A stretch of 64,000 bases of DNA from Flavobacterium hibernum (GCF_000832125.1 NZ_JPRK01000012.1:84006-148005), one strand, 5' to 3'. Positions 26,319 to 35,853 are shown, counted from the first letter of the stretch. The notes: generated by a model not told the origin, from the letters alone. Numbers and translations: made by a program.

Positions 26319-27065
26319 TTACCAACTCCCTTTTAGACCTTCTTTAAGTGCACTGTTGTATTTTTCTAAGTCAAAGCTGTACAAATCAGGTGCTTTATGA
26401 GCTCCGCCTTTTCGAGATTCGTCTAATTTTGTTAAGATGTCGTAACGTAATATTTTACGATAAAAATTACCACGATTGAGTTTTTTGCCTAAAATAGCTT
26501 CATATAATTTTTGAAGTTCCGGCATCGTAAACTTTTCAGGTAGAAGATTATAACCAATAGGATGATTGTTTAGTTGTTCACGAAGCGTAAGCAATGCTTT
26601 GTCAAGAATACTTCTATGATCCATCATAAAATCAGGTAAATTTTCAATAGACTGCCACTCGACATTTGTCGAATATTGGTCAATAACCAAATTCACTTTT
26701 GAGTATTCTGCCAAAGCATAATAACCAATAGAAACAAACCGTTGTTTGTTCCAAATAGTATCGTCATGCTCTTCAAAAGCGCTTTCAGAACGTTTTAAGT
26801 TTCCAAAAGTATAAAACTGCTGCAAGTAAATATTTTCTGTTCCCGTTCTGTCTTTTAAGATGCGAACTGCAGCATCATCAACATTCTCTTCTTTTTTTAC
26901 ATAACCTCCAGGAAGTCCCCAAGTAATAGAATCTTTCATTTTTACAGTCAATACGTACAACGCGTTTTCATGAAAGCTAAAAATAGCGCTGTCAATAGAA
27001 AGCGTTGGAATGTATTTCTTAAATGATTCTTCAGACTGCTTTTCAAGTATTTTCTTTAATTCCAT
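26319..27065 (-). CDS. NUDIX-fold transcriptional regulator (NrtR/AraR type)
   Basis: 248 residues from the ATG at 27065; the earlier TTG at 27086 is not favoured. The N-terminal NUDIX fold (about 15-150) has GLPGGYVKKEENVDDAAVRI, but the catalytic REUxEE is replaced by R-I-L-K-D-R, so hydrolysis is unlikely. The C-terminal winged helix (about 165-225) shows TMPELQKLYEAILGKKLNRG NFYRKILRYDILTKL. This is the architecture of NrtR and of the Bacteroides AraR that controls arabinose genes. It is divergent from the TonB receptor and glycosidase genes, its probable targets, with several inverted repeats between. The effector is probably a sugar or sugar-phosphate (inference). Confidence 0.88.
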   Translation of the reverse strand: MELKKILEKQSEESFKKYIPTLSIDSAIFSFHENALYVLTVKMKDSITWGLPGGYVKKEENVDDAAVRILKDRTGTENIYLQQFYTFGNLKRSESAFEEHDDTIWNKQRFVSIGYYALAEYSKVNLVIDQYSTNVEWQSIENLPDFMMDHRSILDKALLTLREQLNNHPIGYNLLPEKFTMPELQKLYEAILGKKLNRGNFYRKILRYDILTKLDESRKGGAHKAPDLYSFDLEKYNSALKEGLKGSW

Positions 27066-27197
27066 AAGGGTAATAATAAGCTCCAAATTTAATGTTTTGA
27101 TAATGATAAGTCAAATCGTTTCAACTTTTTCTGACATTTTTCTAAAAAAATTAAAACAAGCATTAAAAAAAAATCAAAAGCTTCTGTTAATTTTTTT

Positions 27198-27260
27198 TTG
27201 ACATAAGTCAAATTAAGGTCAAGCTGACTTTAACCAATGTTTGCAATACTTTACGCAAAC
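27198..27260. promoter_or_regulatory. Cluster of inverted repeats, candidate operators
   Basis: TTGAC-N4-GTCAA (27198-27211), AAGGTCA-AGC-TGACTTT (27215-27231, one mismatch) and GTTTGC-N10-GCAAAC (27239-27260) lie within 63 bases between the NUDIX regulator and its presumed target operon. Confidence 0.5.
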
Positions 27261-27402
27261 GTGGTAGCTAGTTTTTTGACCAATTGGAACTATGCAATGA
27301 TATTTCTTTTTTATTGTTTTTATGGAATTTTATGTCTGATAATAATGTGATTATGAAAATTATTGGGGTATTTATTTGTTGATATGAGAATTTGTTTTTA
27401 AT

Positions 27403-27423
27403 ATTGCTTCATAATGAAGCAAT
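27403..27423. promoter_or_regulatory. 21-bp palindrome before the TonB receptor
   Basis: ATTGCTTCAT-A-ATGAAGCAAT, a perfect 10-bp inverted repeat around one base, 35 bases before the receptor ATG. It could be an operator or a leader hairpin. Confidence 0.55.
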
Positions 27424-27457
27424 GAAGATTTAAACAAACTTACCTAACTAACCACTC

Positions 27458-29710
27458 ATGAAAAAATTATTGATTTCAGCAATTTGCATGACCTTCTTTC
27501 CAACTTTTGAAGGTTTTTCTCAAGAAGAAAAAAAACAGCAAAAAGCCACAGATTCGACAAAAACAAAAATTGTAGAAACAGACACTAAAGAAGAGAAAAA
27601 CAGAAACGTAATGCTAAATGCGGCAAACAATACAGGGCCGCGTGATGTAAATATTGGATTGCCTTCGACCGTTGGAGGAATTACAATTCAGGAAAATGAT
27701 CTACCGGTAGTATATTACTTTTGGCCAGAGTTGCCAAACAGAACTTGGAGACAAAGCAAAAGTTTAGGTCGCACAGGATTATTAAAAATTGGAGAGGCAG
27801 CAATTACAACAGGAGATTTAGGTTTTGCCGTTAATTCTTATACAAAACTAGGAACAGATAAACTGGAAGTCGTGGGGAATTTTTCAGGTTCAAGTTTTGG
27901 ATGGATGAAAGGCGACCTAAATGTTTCTGGTCCGATGGCAAAAGGCTGGTCATACACAATGGGAGCATATGCTAATTTTGATCCGAATTCTTTTGATTTG
28001 AAATTTGCTAAATACTCAGACCGAACACAAATTTACAGAGCAGGTTTAACCAAGAAGTTTAACAATGGAAAAGGACAAATTAGTTTCTTGTATAAATATG
28101 CTAATTCAGCCTCGCTAACAAATTATGCTGTTTTTAGATACAAAGAAGGCGGTAAAGTCGAAGAATACAATGATTTTAAAATTGGTCGCGATTCTTATAT
28201 CGTAAACGACGGAATCTTGAAATTTAAAGACATTCTTTCTGGCGAAACTAAATTTGCAGATATGGGCGGGAGCGACGCAGCAACAACTTCTCATACTTTC
28301 GATATCTTAGGAAATTATGATTTGGCAAACGACTGGAAGTTCAATTTTTCAACCCGTTTTAGAACTTCAAAAGCATCGCAGTTAATTGCAATTCCATTGA
28401 GTATTTTTCAAGGAACTGCAGCAGACAACTTTACCTACGAAGCTACAGGACAACCTTATGTAGGAAATGTAAACTCAATGTTGGGATTATATACAGACGG
28501 AACGCCAACAACAAGTGTATTATCTCGTTTTGAAATAAAAAAGAATGTAGAAAAACACAAATGGAGATTTGGTCTATTAGAGTATTATTACAATGTTGAT
28601 CAATTTACTTCAAGCCGTTCTTTCTTTAATCAAACCGTAAGTGCAAATCCGGATAAATTAGTTCGTAACACTCCTGGCGGAACTTCAAATACAGATGCTG
28701 ACGGATTTTACAATTACAATGTTGGTGGCGAATATCACAATGGTTTCGAAAATAAATTATCAGGTTATTTCTCTGATAACTGGACAGTTTCAGATCGTTT
28801 AACTCTGGCTTATGGAGTAAATTTAAGATACCACAAATTAAAAGGAGATTATTATCAAACTCCTAGAACTCCAAATTTAGTTTTTGATCCAAGTCAGAAA
28901 TCATATTTTGATAATAACTGGTTTCATTTAGGAGGTTCCATAAATGCCGTTTATAAAGTAACAAAAAGCGCTGGAATCCTTGCCGATTTCACATATACAG
29001 AGAAAAATGGACAATTAGAAAGTTACTCTGGAGCAGTAGCACCAAATTTAACTAAGACTAAAAGTCCCTTAGCAGCTTTTGGATTGTATTACAATCAAGA
29101 GAAATTCAGTGTAGTTTCGCAGGCAACTTACTTAACAAGAAATAATTATCAGGCAAGATTAAATTTGGTTAACCCATCAAATGCAAGTCAATCAGAGGTT
29201 GCAACAGTTTTCTATGATATTCAAACTTTAGGTTGGACAACAGACATCGTGGCAACACCATTTAAAGGATTTAATTTACATTACTTAATCACTTTTCAGG
29301 ATCCGGTTTATAAAAATTATGATTTCTCTGCTTTTGGAAATAACTATTCTTATAACGACAAAAATGTTTTGGAAATTTCTAAAGTATTAATGGAAATAGA
29401 TCCAAGTTATACCTATAAAGATTTAAAGGTTTGGGCAAGTTTCCGTTACTTCAGTAAACAATATGCAAACCTTACCAATGCTTTATTCTTCGCGCCAAGA
29501 TGGGAAACTTTTGGAGGTGTAAATTACAAAATCAACGAACATTTTGATATTGGTTTAACGGCAGTAAACTTCCTAAATCAAACGGGAGCAAAAGGAGCAA
29601 TTAGTGGTGCTGAATTAATTACAGATGCATCAGCATATTACGATCAGCTTTTGGTAGGATCTTACATTCGTCCATTTACTTTAGAAGCCTCTCTAAATTT
29701 CAGATTTTAA
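27458..29710 (+). CDS. TonB-dependent outer-membrane receptor (SusD-less)
   Basis: 750 residues. A signal peptide about 1-21 is followed by a charged low-complexity linker (EEKKQQKATDSTKTK) and a plug-like domain (about 50-165, with MLNAANNTGPRDVNIGLPS and VGGITIQENDLPVVYYFWP). A long beta-barrel ends in the aromatic strand TLEASLNFRF, as expected for BAM-dependent insertion. There is no carboxypeptidase-like N-terminal domain, no STN anti-sigma domain and no SusD partner. It therefore resembles single-component TonB receptors rather than canonical SusC. The GH3 gene starts 12 bases after its stop, so the substrate is probably an oligosaccharide processed by that enzyme (inference). Confidence 0.86.
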   Translation: MKKLLISAICMTFFPTFEGFSQEEKKQQKATDSTKTKIVETDTKEEKNRNVMLNAANNTGPRDVNIGLPSTVGGITIQENDLPVVYYFWPELPNRTWRQSKSLGRTGLLKIGEAAITTGDLGFAVNSYTKLGTDKLEVVGNFSGSSFGWMKGDLNVSGPMAKGWSYTMGAYANFDPNSFDLKFAKYSDRTQIYRAGLTKKFNNGKGQISFLYKYANSASLTNYAVFRYKEGGKVEEYNDFKIGRDSYIVNDGILKFKDILSGETKFADMGGSDAATTSHTFDILGNYDLANDWKFNFSTRFRTSKASQLIAIPLSIFQGTAADNFTYEATGQPYVGNVNSMLGLYTDGTPTTSVLSRFEIKKNVEKHKWRFGLLEYYYNVDQFTSSRSFFNQTVSANPDKLVRNTPGGTSNTDADGFYNYNVGGEYHNGFENKLSGYFSDNWTVSDRLTLAYGVNLRYHKLKGDYYQTPRTPNLVFDPSQKSYFDNNWFHLGGSINAVYKVTKSAGILADFTYTEKNGQLESYSGAVAPNLTKTKSPLAAFGLYYNQEKFSVVSQATYLTRNNYQARLNLVNPSNASQSEVATVFYDIQTLGWTTDIVATPFKGFNLHYLITFQDPVYKNYDFSAFGNNYSYNDKNVLEISKVLMEIDPSYTYKDLKVWASFRYFSKQYANLTNALFFAPRWETFGGVNYKINEHFDIGLTAVNFLNQTGAKGAISGAELITDASAYYDQLLVGSYIRPFTLEASLNFRF

Positions 29711-29722
29711 ATTTCACATAAA

Positions 29723-32035
29723 ATGAAAAAAGTAATTATAACAGCCGCTTTAGCTTTTTTGATAAGTGCTACAGTACAAGCACAACAAGAAAATTTTACG
29801 ATTGTAAAAAATAATAAAGGTGCAGATTTGGGATATTCTCCTGAATCTGGCATCAAAATTCTAACCGTTAACGGAAAGAAATTTAAAGATTTAAATAAAA
29901 ATGGAAAGCTGGATAAATACGAAGATTGGCGTCTTTCGGCAGATGAAAGAGCCAAAGATTTAGCCTCGCAAATGACAATAGAACAAATTGCAGGATTAAT
30001 GCTGTATAGCCGTCACCAAGCATTGCCAGCAGGAGTTTCTGGTTATAATGCCGGAACGTACAACGGAAAAGTATTTCCGGAAAGTAATGCCAAAGCGTAT
30101 GATTTAACAGATCAGCAAAAAGCATTTTTAAAAGAAGATAATCTTCGTCACGTATTAATTACAAAAGTACAAAGTCCGGAAGTTGCCGCTTTATGGAACA
30201 ACCAAATGCAGGCTTTTGTAGAAGGAATCGGATTAGGAATCCCAAGTAATACCAGTACAGATCCGCGTCATACCGCAAATGTAACTTCAGAATTTAACGG
30301 TGGAGCAGGCGGAGAAATCTCGATGTGGCCAGATGGATTAGGAATGGCATCAACTTTTGATCCAAAAATTGTAGAGCAGTTTGGGCAAATTGCTGCCAAA
30401 GAATATCGCGCGCTTGGAATTGCAACTGCTTTATCGCCACAAATCGATTTAGGATCTGAGCCAAGATGGTATAGAATCTCAATGACTTTTGGCGAAAGCC
30501 CAGCTTTAACCAGAGATATGGGAAGAGCCTATATTGACGGTTTTCAAACTTCATACGGAAAAGATGAAATTAAAGATGGTTGGGGTTACAAAAGTGTAAA
30601 TGCAATGGTAAAACACTGGCCAAGCGGTGGCGCCGAAGAAGGCGGACGCGACGGACATTGGGCTTACGGAAAATTTGCAGTTTACCCGGGCAATAATCTG
30701 CAACAGCATATTGATCCTTTTATAAATGGTGCATTCAAGTTAAAAGGAAAAACAAGCAAAGCTTCGGCAGTAATGCCTTATTACACGATTACTTTTAATC
30801 AGGATAAAAAATACAATGAAAATGTAGCCAACGGTTATAGCAAATATATTATTACTGATTTATTGAGAGATAAATATGGTTATGATGGCGTAGTTTGTAC
30901 AGATTGGTTGGTAACTGGCGACGAAGGAAAAACACCTAATTTATTTGCTGGAAAACCTTGGGGAGTTGAAAATCTTTCGATAGTAGAAAGACACTATAAA
31001 GCAATTGTTGCCGGAGTAGATCAATTTGGTGGAAATAATGATAAAAAACCAGTTCTTGAAGCGTATCAAATGGGAATCAAAGAATTTGGAGAACCTTTTA
31101 TGAGAGCGCGTTTCGAAAGATCGGCAGTTCGATTATTAAAGAACATTTTTAGAGTTGGACTTTTTGAAAATCCATATTTAAATGTTGCCGAAACAAAAGC
31201 AATTGTTGGAAATCCTGAATTTATGAAAGCAGGTTACGATGCACAATTAAAATCAGTAGTATTATTGAAAAACAAAGCTTCAGTTTTACCATTAAAAGAA
31301 AAGAAAACCGTTTTTATTCCAAAGATTTACACCGCTTCGACCAAAGATTGGTGGGGAGTTGCAAGTCAGCCAAAACTTGATTATCCAGTTAATCTGGAAT
31401 TGGTAAAGAAATATTATAATGTTACCGAAGATCCATCAAAAGCAGATTTTGCCATTGTTTTTGTAACAAGTCCACAAAGTCTAGAAGGTGGTTATGACTT
31501 AAAAGACAGACAAAACGGAAGCAATGGTTATGTGCCAATTTCATTGCAATATGGAACTTATACTGCGACAGAAGCAAGAGCAAAAAGTATAGCAGCCGGA
31601 GATCAGGTGATCGACCCAACAATTAAAGACAGAACCTATAAAAACAAAACCGTTACGGTTGCCAATACTATGGATTTAAGAACTATTCTGGATACCAAAG
31701 ATATGATGAACGGTAAACCGGTTATTGTATCAGTTACAGCTTCAAAACCTATGATTTTTAATGAATTCGAAAAACAAGTTGATGGAATTGTTTTGAATTT
31801 TGGAGTCTCGTCTCAAGCTGTTTTAGATATTATTTCAGGAAAAGCAGAACCATCAGGATTGTTACCGGTTCAAATGCCGGCAAACATGGAAACGGTTGAA
31901 AAGCAATTCGAAGATGTTCCCTATGATATGATTCCGCATAAAGACAGCGAAGGAAATACTTATGATTTTGCTTATGGATTGAACTGGAAAGGTGTTATTA
32001 AAGATGCTCGAACAGAGACTTATAAAAAGCAGTAA
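29723..32035 (+). CDS. Exported GH3 glycosidase 1, with EF-hand-like loop
   Basis: 770 residues. Signal peptide MKKVIITAALAFLISATVQAQ. Residues 54-69 contain a D-L-N-K-N-G-K-L-D-K-Y-E-D loop that looks like a calcium-binding EF-hand, directly before RLSADERAKDLASQMTIEQI, the usual GH3 start. The TIM-barrel domain runs about 80-480 with the nucleophile Asp394 in GVVCTDWL. The alpha/beta sandwich follows, with VLLKNKASVLPL and SGLLPVQMP. No C-terminal Fn3-like domain is obvious. Expected retaining beta-glucosidase, beta-xylosidase or exo-glucanase, probably periplasmic. It is 12 bases after the TonB receptor, so co-transcribed. Confidence 0.9.
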   Translation: MKKVIITAALAFLISATVQAQQENFTIVKNNKGADLGYSPESGIKILTVNGKKFKDLNKNGKLDKYEDWRLSADERAKDLASQMTIEQIAGLMLYSRHQALPAGVSGYNAGTYNGKVFPESNAKAYDLTDQQKAFLKEDNLRHVLITKVQSPEVAALWNNQMQAFVEGIGLGIPSNTSTDPRHTANVTSEFNGGAGGEISMWPDGLGMASTFDPKIVEQFGQIAAKEYRALGIATALSPQIDLGSEPRWYRISMTFGESPALTRDMGRAYIDGFQTSYGKDEIKDGWGYKSVNAMVKHWPSGGAEEGGRDGHWAYGKFAVYPGNNLQQHIDPFINGAFKLKGKTSKASAVMPYYTITFNQDKKYNENVANGYSKYIITDLLRDKYGYDGVVCTDWLVTGDEGKTPNLFAGKPWGVENLSIVERHYKAIVAGVDQFGGNNDKKPVLEAYQMGIKEFGEPFMRARFERSAVRLLKNIFRVGLFENPYLNVAETKAIVGNPEFMKAGYDAQLKSVVLLKNKASVLPLKEKKTVFIPKIYTASTKDWWGVASQPKLDYPVNLELVKKYYNVTEDPSKADFAIVFVTSPQSLEGGYDLKDRQNGSNGYVPISLQYGTYTATEARAKSIAAGDQVIDPTIKDRTYKNKTVTVANTMDLRTILDTKDMMNGKPVIVSVTASKPMIFNEFEKQVDGIVLNFGVSSQAVLDIISGKAEPSGLLPVQMPANMETVEKQFEDVPYDMIPHKDSEGNTYDFAYGLNWKGVIKDARTETYKKQ

Positions 32036-32052
32036 ATTTTTGTACGATTCCT

Positions 32053-32085
32053 AAACCTGACAGGTTTTTAAAACCTGTCAGGTTT
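32053..32085. repeat. ACCTGACAGGT palindrome
   Basis: AAACCTGACAGG and its complement (32053-32064, 32074-32085) around an A/T-rich loop. It may double as a terminator of the receptor-GH3 operon. Confidence 0.75.
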
Positions 32086-32170
32086 GTTGAGTCGCAAAGT
32101 AAACACAATCTTGTCATCCTGAGGAACGAAGGATCACACACGATTCCTCAAATAAAGTCGACAATAATTT

Positions 32171-32257
32171 GTCAGGCTGAGCGAAGTCGAAGCGCACGCA
32201 AAGTTTTGACACTGTTTATCGAGTTTCTTGTGGGACTTTGACTTCGCTCAGTCTGAC
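32171..32257. repeat. GAGCGAAGTC-family inverted repeat
   Basis: GTCAGGCTGAGCGAAGTC (32171-32188) and its complement ending at 32257, one mismatch. A related half-element (ATCCTGAGGAACGAAGGATC) lies at 32115-32135. A single arm recurs at about 10310-10330. Confidence 0.8.
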
Positions 32258-32294
32258 AAACATTGAGAGTAAAAACTATAAATGAATTTATCAC

Positions 32295-33185
32295 ATGAAA
32301 AATAAAATCACAATACTATTCGCTTTTCTAATGCTTTCAGCAACAACAGTAAAAGCACAAGAAACAGTAAAACTATACGCCGGAAAAGCTCCGGGATCTG
32401 AAAACTGGACACAAAAAGAAGCTCAAATGTACTCTGATCTTTTTAAAACAGAGGTAGTTTACAATGTTACAGATCCTTCTTTATTGGTTTATCAAGTTCC
32501 TAAAGGAGTAAAAAATACAGGAACAGCAATTTTAATTGCTCCAGGCGGAGGTTTCCAGAGTTTATCTATCAATAGAGAAGGAAAAGAACTGGCCGAAATT
32601 TTAAGTAAAAAAGGAATCACAGCTTTTGTTTTAAAATACCGTTTAAACAAAACCGAAACCAATGATCCTGCGAGAGAAATGATGGAGAAATTAAAAGACA
32701 GAGCAGCTTTCGAAAAAAACTCTTTGGCTACTATAAAGTTGGCAGCACAGGATGGAAAAAATGCTTTGAAATATGTTCGTGACAATGCTTCAAAATACGG
32801 AATTGATACAAAGAAAGTTGGTATAATTGGATTTTCGGCAGGAAGTACAGTTGCAATGGAAACGGTTTTGGAAAACACAGCAGATCAACAACCAGATTTT
32901 ATCGCAAATATTTACGGAGGTCCAAGACCAGAACTTTTAACAGTTGCAACTCCAGAGAAAAAGATTCCAATGTTTTTGTGTGCAGCAAGCGATGACCAAT
33001 TAAAACTAGCTCCAAGAAGCATTCAAATGTATAATAAATGGCTTGAGGCAGGACAAAGCGTTGAGCTTCATATGTACTCAAAAGGTGGACATGGATTTGG
33101 TACTGGAAAACAGAATTTACCTGTTGATTCATGGGAAATCCGTTTTGAAGAATGGCTTACATTACAAGGATTCTTAGTGAAGTAA
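32295..33185 (+). CDS. Exported alpha/beta hydrolase (acetyl-xylan-esterase-like)
   Basis: 296 residues. Signal peptide about 1-22 ending VKAQ. It has an alpha/beta-hydrolase fold with oxyanion loop APGGGF (about 79-84), nucleophile Ser in GIIGFSAGS (about 176-184), acid Asp in CAASDDQLKLAP (about 229-240) and His in KGGHGFGTG (about 260-268). The pattern is that of BD-FAE/Axe-type lipase-like esterases that deacetylate or de-esterify plant polysaccharides. It sits between two GH3 genes, which supports a role in removing ester decorations. Probably periplasmic; exact ester unknown. Confidence 0.86.
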   Translation: MKNKITILFAFLMLSATTVKAQETVKLYAGKAPGSENWTQKEAQMYSDLFKTEVVYNVTDPSLLVYQVPKGVKNTGTAILIAPGGGFQSLSINREGKELAEILSKKGITAFVLKYRLNKTETNDPAREMMEKLKDRAAFEKNSLATIKLAAQDGKNALKYVRDNASKYGIDTKKVGIIGFSAGSTVAMETVLENTADQQPDFIANIYGGPRPELLTVATPEKKIPMFLCAASDDQLKLAPRSIQMYNKWLEAGQSVELHMYSKGGHGFGTGKQNLPVDSWEIRFEEWLTLQGFLVK

Positions 33186-33195
33186 AGAGAAAAGG

Positions 33196-33282
33196 TTTCA
33201 CACAGATTTAGACAGATTTGAGCAGATTAAATAAAAAAAATCTGCGTTTATCTGCTTAAATCCTTTTTTAATCTGCGTGAAA
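33196..33282. repeat. AATCTGCGTGAAA-family inverted repeat
   Basis: TTTCACACAGATT (33196-33208) pairs with AATCTGCGTGAAA (33270-33282) with one G-T. An inner pair (AGCAGAT/ATCTGCT) extends it. A related arm occurs at about 58625-58645. Confidence 0.75.
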
Positions 33283-33314
33283 ATTAATTAAGACTATTTA
33301 AAACTATCTATATT

Positions 33315-35765
33315 ATGAAACATAAACTTATAAAAACCGCGAGAATTACGCTTTTGACAGCATTGGTGCTTTCAAATTTGTCTTGGAAAACAATTCCGAA
33401 TGACGAAACGAATCCGCCAGTTCTAACTATTAAGGGATTTAAATTTTTCGATTTAAACAGAAACGGAAAATTAGATATTTGGGAAGACACTCGTCTTTCT
33501 GTCGATCAAAGAATTGATGCCATCATCAAAGAAATGACCAATGCCGAAAAAGTAGATTTACTTATAGGTACCGGAATGCCGGGAATCGAAGTATTAACAG
33601 GTCCAGTTGGAGATTCTAAGCAAGGTTTGGTTCCCGGTGCTGCCGGAGGAACTGCTGCTTTTGAACGATTTGGAATTCCTGCAACTGTTGTAGCCGATGG
33701 TCCTGCTGGTTTAAGAATTGCGCCAACGAGAGATAATGACTCTAAAACTTATTATGCAACGGCATTTCCGGTAGGAACGGCTTTGGCTTCGACTTGGAAT
33801 AAAGCACTTTTAGAAGAAGTTGGAAAAGCAATGGGTAATGAAGTAAAAGAATATGGAGTTGATGTTTTATTAGCGCCTGCCTTGAACATTCAGAGAAATC
33901 CATTGAACGGTAGAAACTTCGAATATTATTCTGAAGATCCATTGATCTCTGGAAAAACCGCAGCAGCGATTGTAAACGGAATTCAGTCACAAGGCGTTGG
34001 AACTTCGATCAAACACTTTGCAGTAAATAATGAAGAAACTAATCGTTTAACGATTAATGCTCATGTTTCTGAAAGAGCGATTAGAGAATTGTACTTAAAA
34101 GGTTTTGAAATCACGGTTAAAGAATCTCAGCCTTGGACTGTAATGTCATCTTATAATAAGCTGAATGGCGAATATACATCTGACAGAAAGGATTTGCTAA
34201 CAGAGGTTTTAAGAAACGAATGGGGTTTTAAAGGAATCGTAATGACGGACTGGTTTGGCGGTTTCCCTGGTTTTGAATCGATAAGAAGTGGAGGAATTTC
34301 TGATGTTGTAAAACAAATGAATGCTGGAAACGATCTTTTAATGCCAGGAATTCCTGCGCAGAAAAAAATATTATTAGAAGCTTTAAACTCTGGTAAATTA
34401 TCTCAGGAAGTGGCAAATGTAAATGCAAAAAGAATTTTAGAATATGTTTTTCGTACACCAACTTTTGCAAAATACAAATACAGCGATAAACCAAACTTAG
34501 CTAAAAATGCCGAAGTAACTAGAAACGCTGCGGCAGAAGGAATGGTTTTGCTTAAAAATGAAAAAAATGCATTGCCATTTGCTGACAAACAGAAAGAAGT
34601 TTCAGTATTTGGAGTTACTTCTTACGCTTGGATTACAGGCGGTACAGGAAGCGGAAGTGTGAATAATAAACACACCGTTTCTCTTTTAGAAGGTTTAACG
34701 GCAGCAGGTTATAAATTAGACAAAGAATTGGTTGATTTGTACAAACCGCACGCTGAAAAAGAAGTTGTTGCTGAAAAAGAACGAAGAAAAGTAAGAGGAA
34801 TTTTGGCTTTGCCAGAAAGACTTCCAGAATTAAAAATGGATGATGCTTTTATTGCTAAAAAAGCAGCAAGTTCTGAAATTGCTTTTGTGACTTTAGGAAG
34901 AAATTCTGGAGAAGGCGGAGATAGAGTTGTCGATAATGATTTCAATATGGCAAATGAAGAGATTGAAATGTTGGACAAGATTTCAAAAGCTTTTCATGGA
35001 AAAGGGAAAAAAGTAGTTGTTATTTTAAACATTGGAGGAGTTATCGAAACAGCATCTTGGAAAGATAAAGTAGACGCTATTTTACTTGCTTGGCAACCTG
35101 GTCAAGAAGGTGGACACTCAGTTGCTGATGTCGTTTCGGGAAAAATAAATCCATCAGGAAAATTAACGATGACATTTCCAGTAAAATATTCAGATACACC
35201 ATCGGCTAAAAACTTCCCGGGATTTCCTGTAGATAATCCAAAAGAAGTGACGTATCAGGAAGGAGTTTATGTTGGATACCGTTATTTTAATACATTCAAT
35301 ATAAAACCATCTTACGAATTTGGTTTTGGTAGTTCTTATACCTCATTTGATTATGCTGATGTAAAATTAAGCGCACCAACATTCAAGGATAAACTTACGG
35401 TCTCAGTAACGGTTAAAAATACCGGAAAAGTAGCCGGAAAAGAAGTAGTTCAAATATATCTTTCGGCTCCGGCAAAATCTATTGATAAGCCAAAAGAAGA
35501 ATTAAAAGCTTTTGCAAAAACAAAAGAATTAAAACCAGGAGAAAGCCAAACGTTACAATTGACTTTATCTCCAAAAGATCTGGCTTCATTTTTAGAAAAT
35601 AAAAGTGCATGGATTGCCGAAGCCGGAACTTATAAAGTTTTGGTTGGTTCTTCGTCTTTAAATATTAAAAAAACTGTCGAATTTTCAGTTCCTAACGAAA
35701 TCACGGTTGAAAAAGTTAAGAAATCCTTTCAATTGGATACTCAATTTACAGAGTTAAAACCTTAA
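33315..35765 (+). CDS. Exported GH3 beta-glucosidase-like enzyme 2
   Basis: 816 residues. Hydrophobic N-terminus about 9-22 (signal peptide, without an obvious AQ site). Like GH3 number 1 it carries an EF-hand-like loop, D-L-N-R-N-G-K-L-D-I-W-E-D (46-58), before RLSVDQRIDAIIKEMTNAEK. TIM barrel with VADGPAGLRI, PLNGRNFEYYSEDP, SIKHFAVNNEE and nucleophile Asp312 in VMTDWFGGF. The alpha/beta sandwich has LLAWQPGQEGG and INPSGKLTMTFP, and the C-terminal Fn3-like domain (about 690-790) has VTVKNTGKVAGKEVVQIYLS. Complete GH3 architecture, expected retaining beta-glycosidase. Terminator at 35785. Confidence 0.93.
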   Translation: MKHKLIKTARITLLTALVLSNLSWKTIPNDETNPPVLTIKGFKFFDLNRNGKLDIWEDTRLSVDQRIDAIIKEMTNAEKVDLLIGTGMPGIEVLTGPVGDSKQGLVPGAAGGTAAFERFGIPATVVADGPAGLRIAPTRDNDSKTYYATAFPVGTALASTWNKALLEEVGKAMGNEVKEYGVDVLLAPALNIQRNPLNGRNFEYYSEDPLISGKTAAAIVNGIQSQGVGTSIKHFAVNNEETNRLTINAHVSERAIRELYLKGFEITVKESQPWTVMSSYNKLNGEYTSDRKDLLTEVLRNEWGFKGIVMTDWFGGFPGFESIRSGGISDVVKQMNAGNDLLMPGIPAQKKILLEALNSGKLSQEVANVNAKRILEYVFRTPTFAKYKYSDKPNLAKNAEVTRNAAAEGMVLLKNEKNALPFADKQKEVSVFGVTSYAWITGGTGSGSVNNKHTVSLLEGLTAAGYKLDKELVDLYKPHAEKEVVAEKERRKVRGILALPERLPELKMDDAFIAKKAASSEIAFVTLGRNSGEGGDRVVDNDFNMANEEIEMLDKISKAFHGKGKKVVVILNIGGVIETASWKDKVDAILLAWQPGQEGGHSVADVVSGKINPSGKLTMTFPVKYSDTPSAKNFPGFPVDNPKEVTYQEGVYVGYRYFNTFNIKPSYEFGFGSSYTSFDYADVKLSAPTFKDKLTVSVTVKNTGKVAGKEVVQIYLSAPAKSIDKPKEELKAFAKTKELKPGESQTLQLTLSPKDLASFLENKSAWIAEAGTYKVLVGSSSLNIKKTVEFSVPNEITVEKVKKSFQLDTQFTELKP

Positions 35766-35784
35766 TTTATTATATAATAAGAAC

Positions 35785-35815
35785 AAAAAAGACTGATTAA
35801 TTTCAGTCTTTTTTG
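35785..35815 (+). terminator. Terminator of GH3 gene 2
   Basis: AAAAAAGACTGA (35785-35796) and complement (35803-35814) around TTAATT with A/T runs. Confidence 0.88.
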
Positions 35816-35853
35816 TTTAACGAAATATGCACTTTTCTTTTGTAGCACTTTAT

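Larger units (their letters stand above)
27066..27457. other. Divergent regulatory region of 392 bases
   Basis: No gene. It separates the NUDIX regulator from the TonB receptor and holds clustered GTCAA half-sites, one GTTTGC/GCAAAC inverted repeat and a 21-bp palindrome, listed separately. Very AT-rich. Confidence 0.75.

Noticed and set aside
32492..32878. 128-residue minus-strand ORF inside the esterase-like gene
   Set aside because: Antisense shadow; the plus-strand frame has signal peptide and catalytic motifs.
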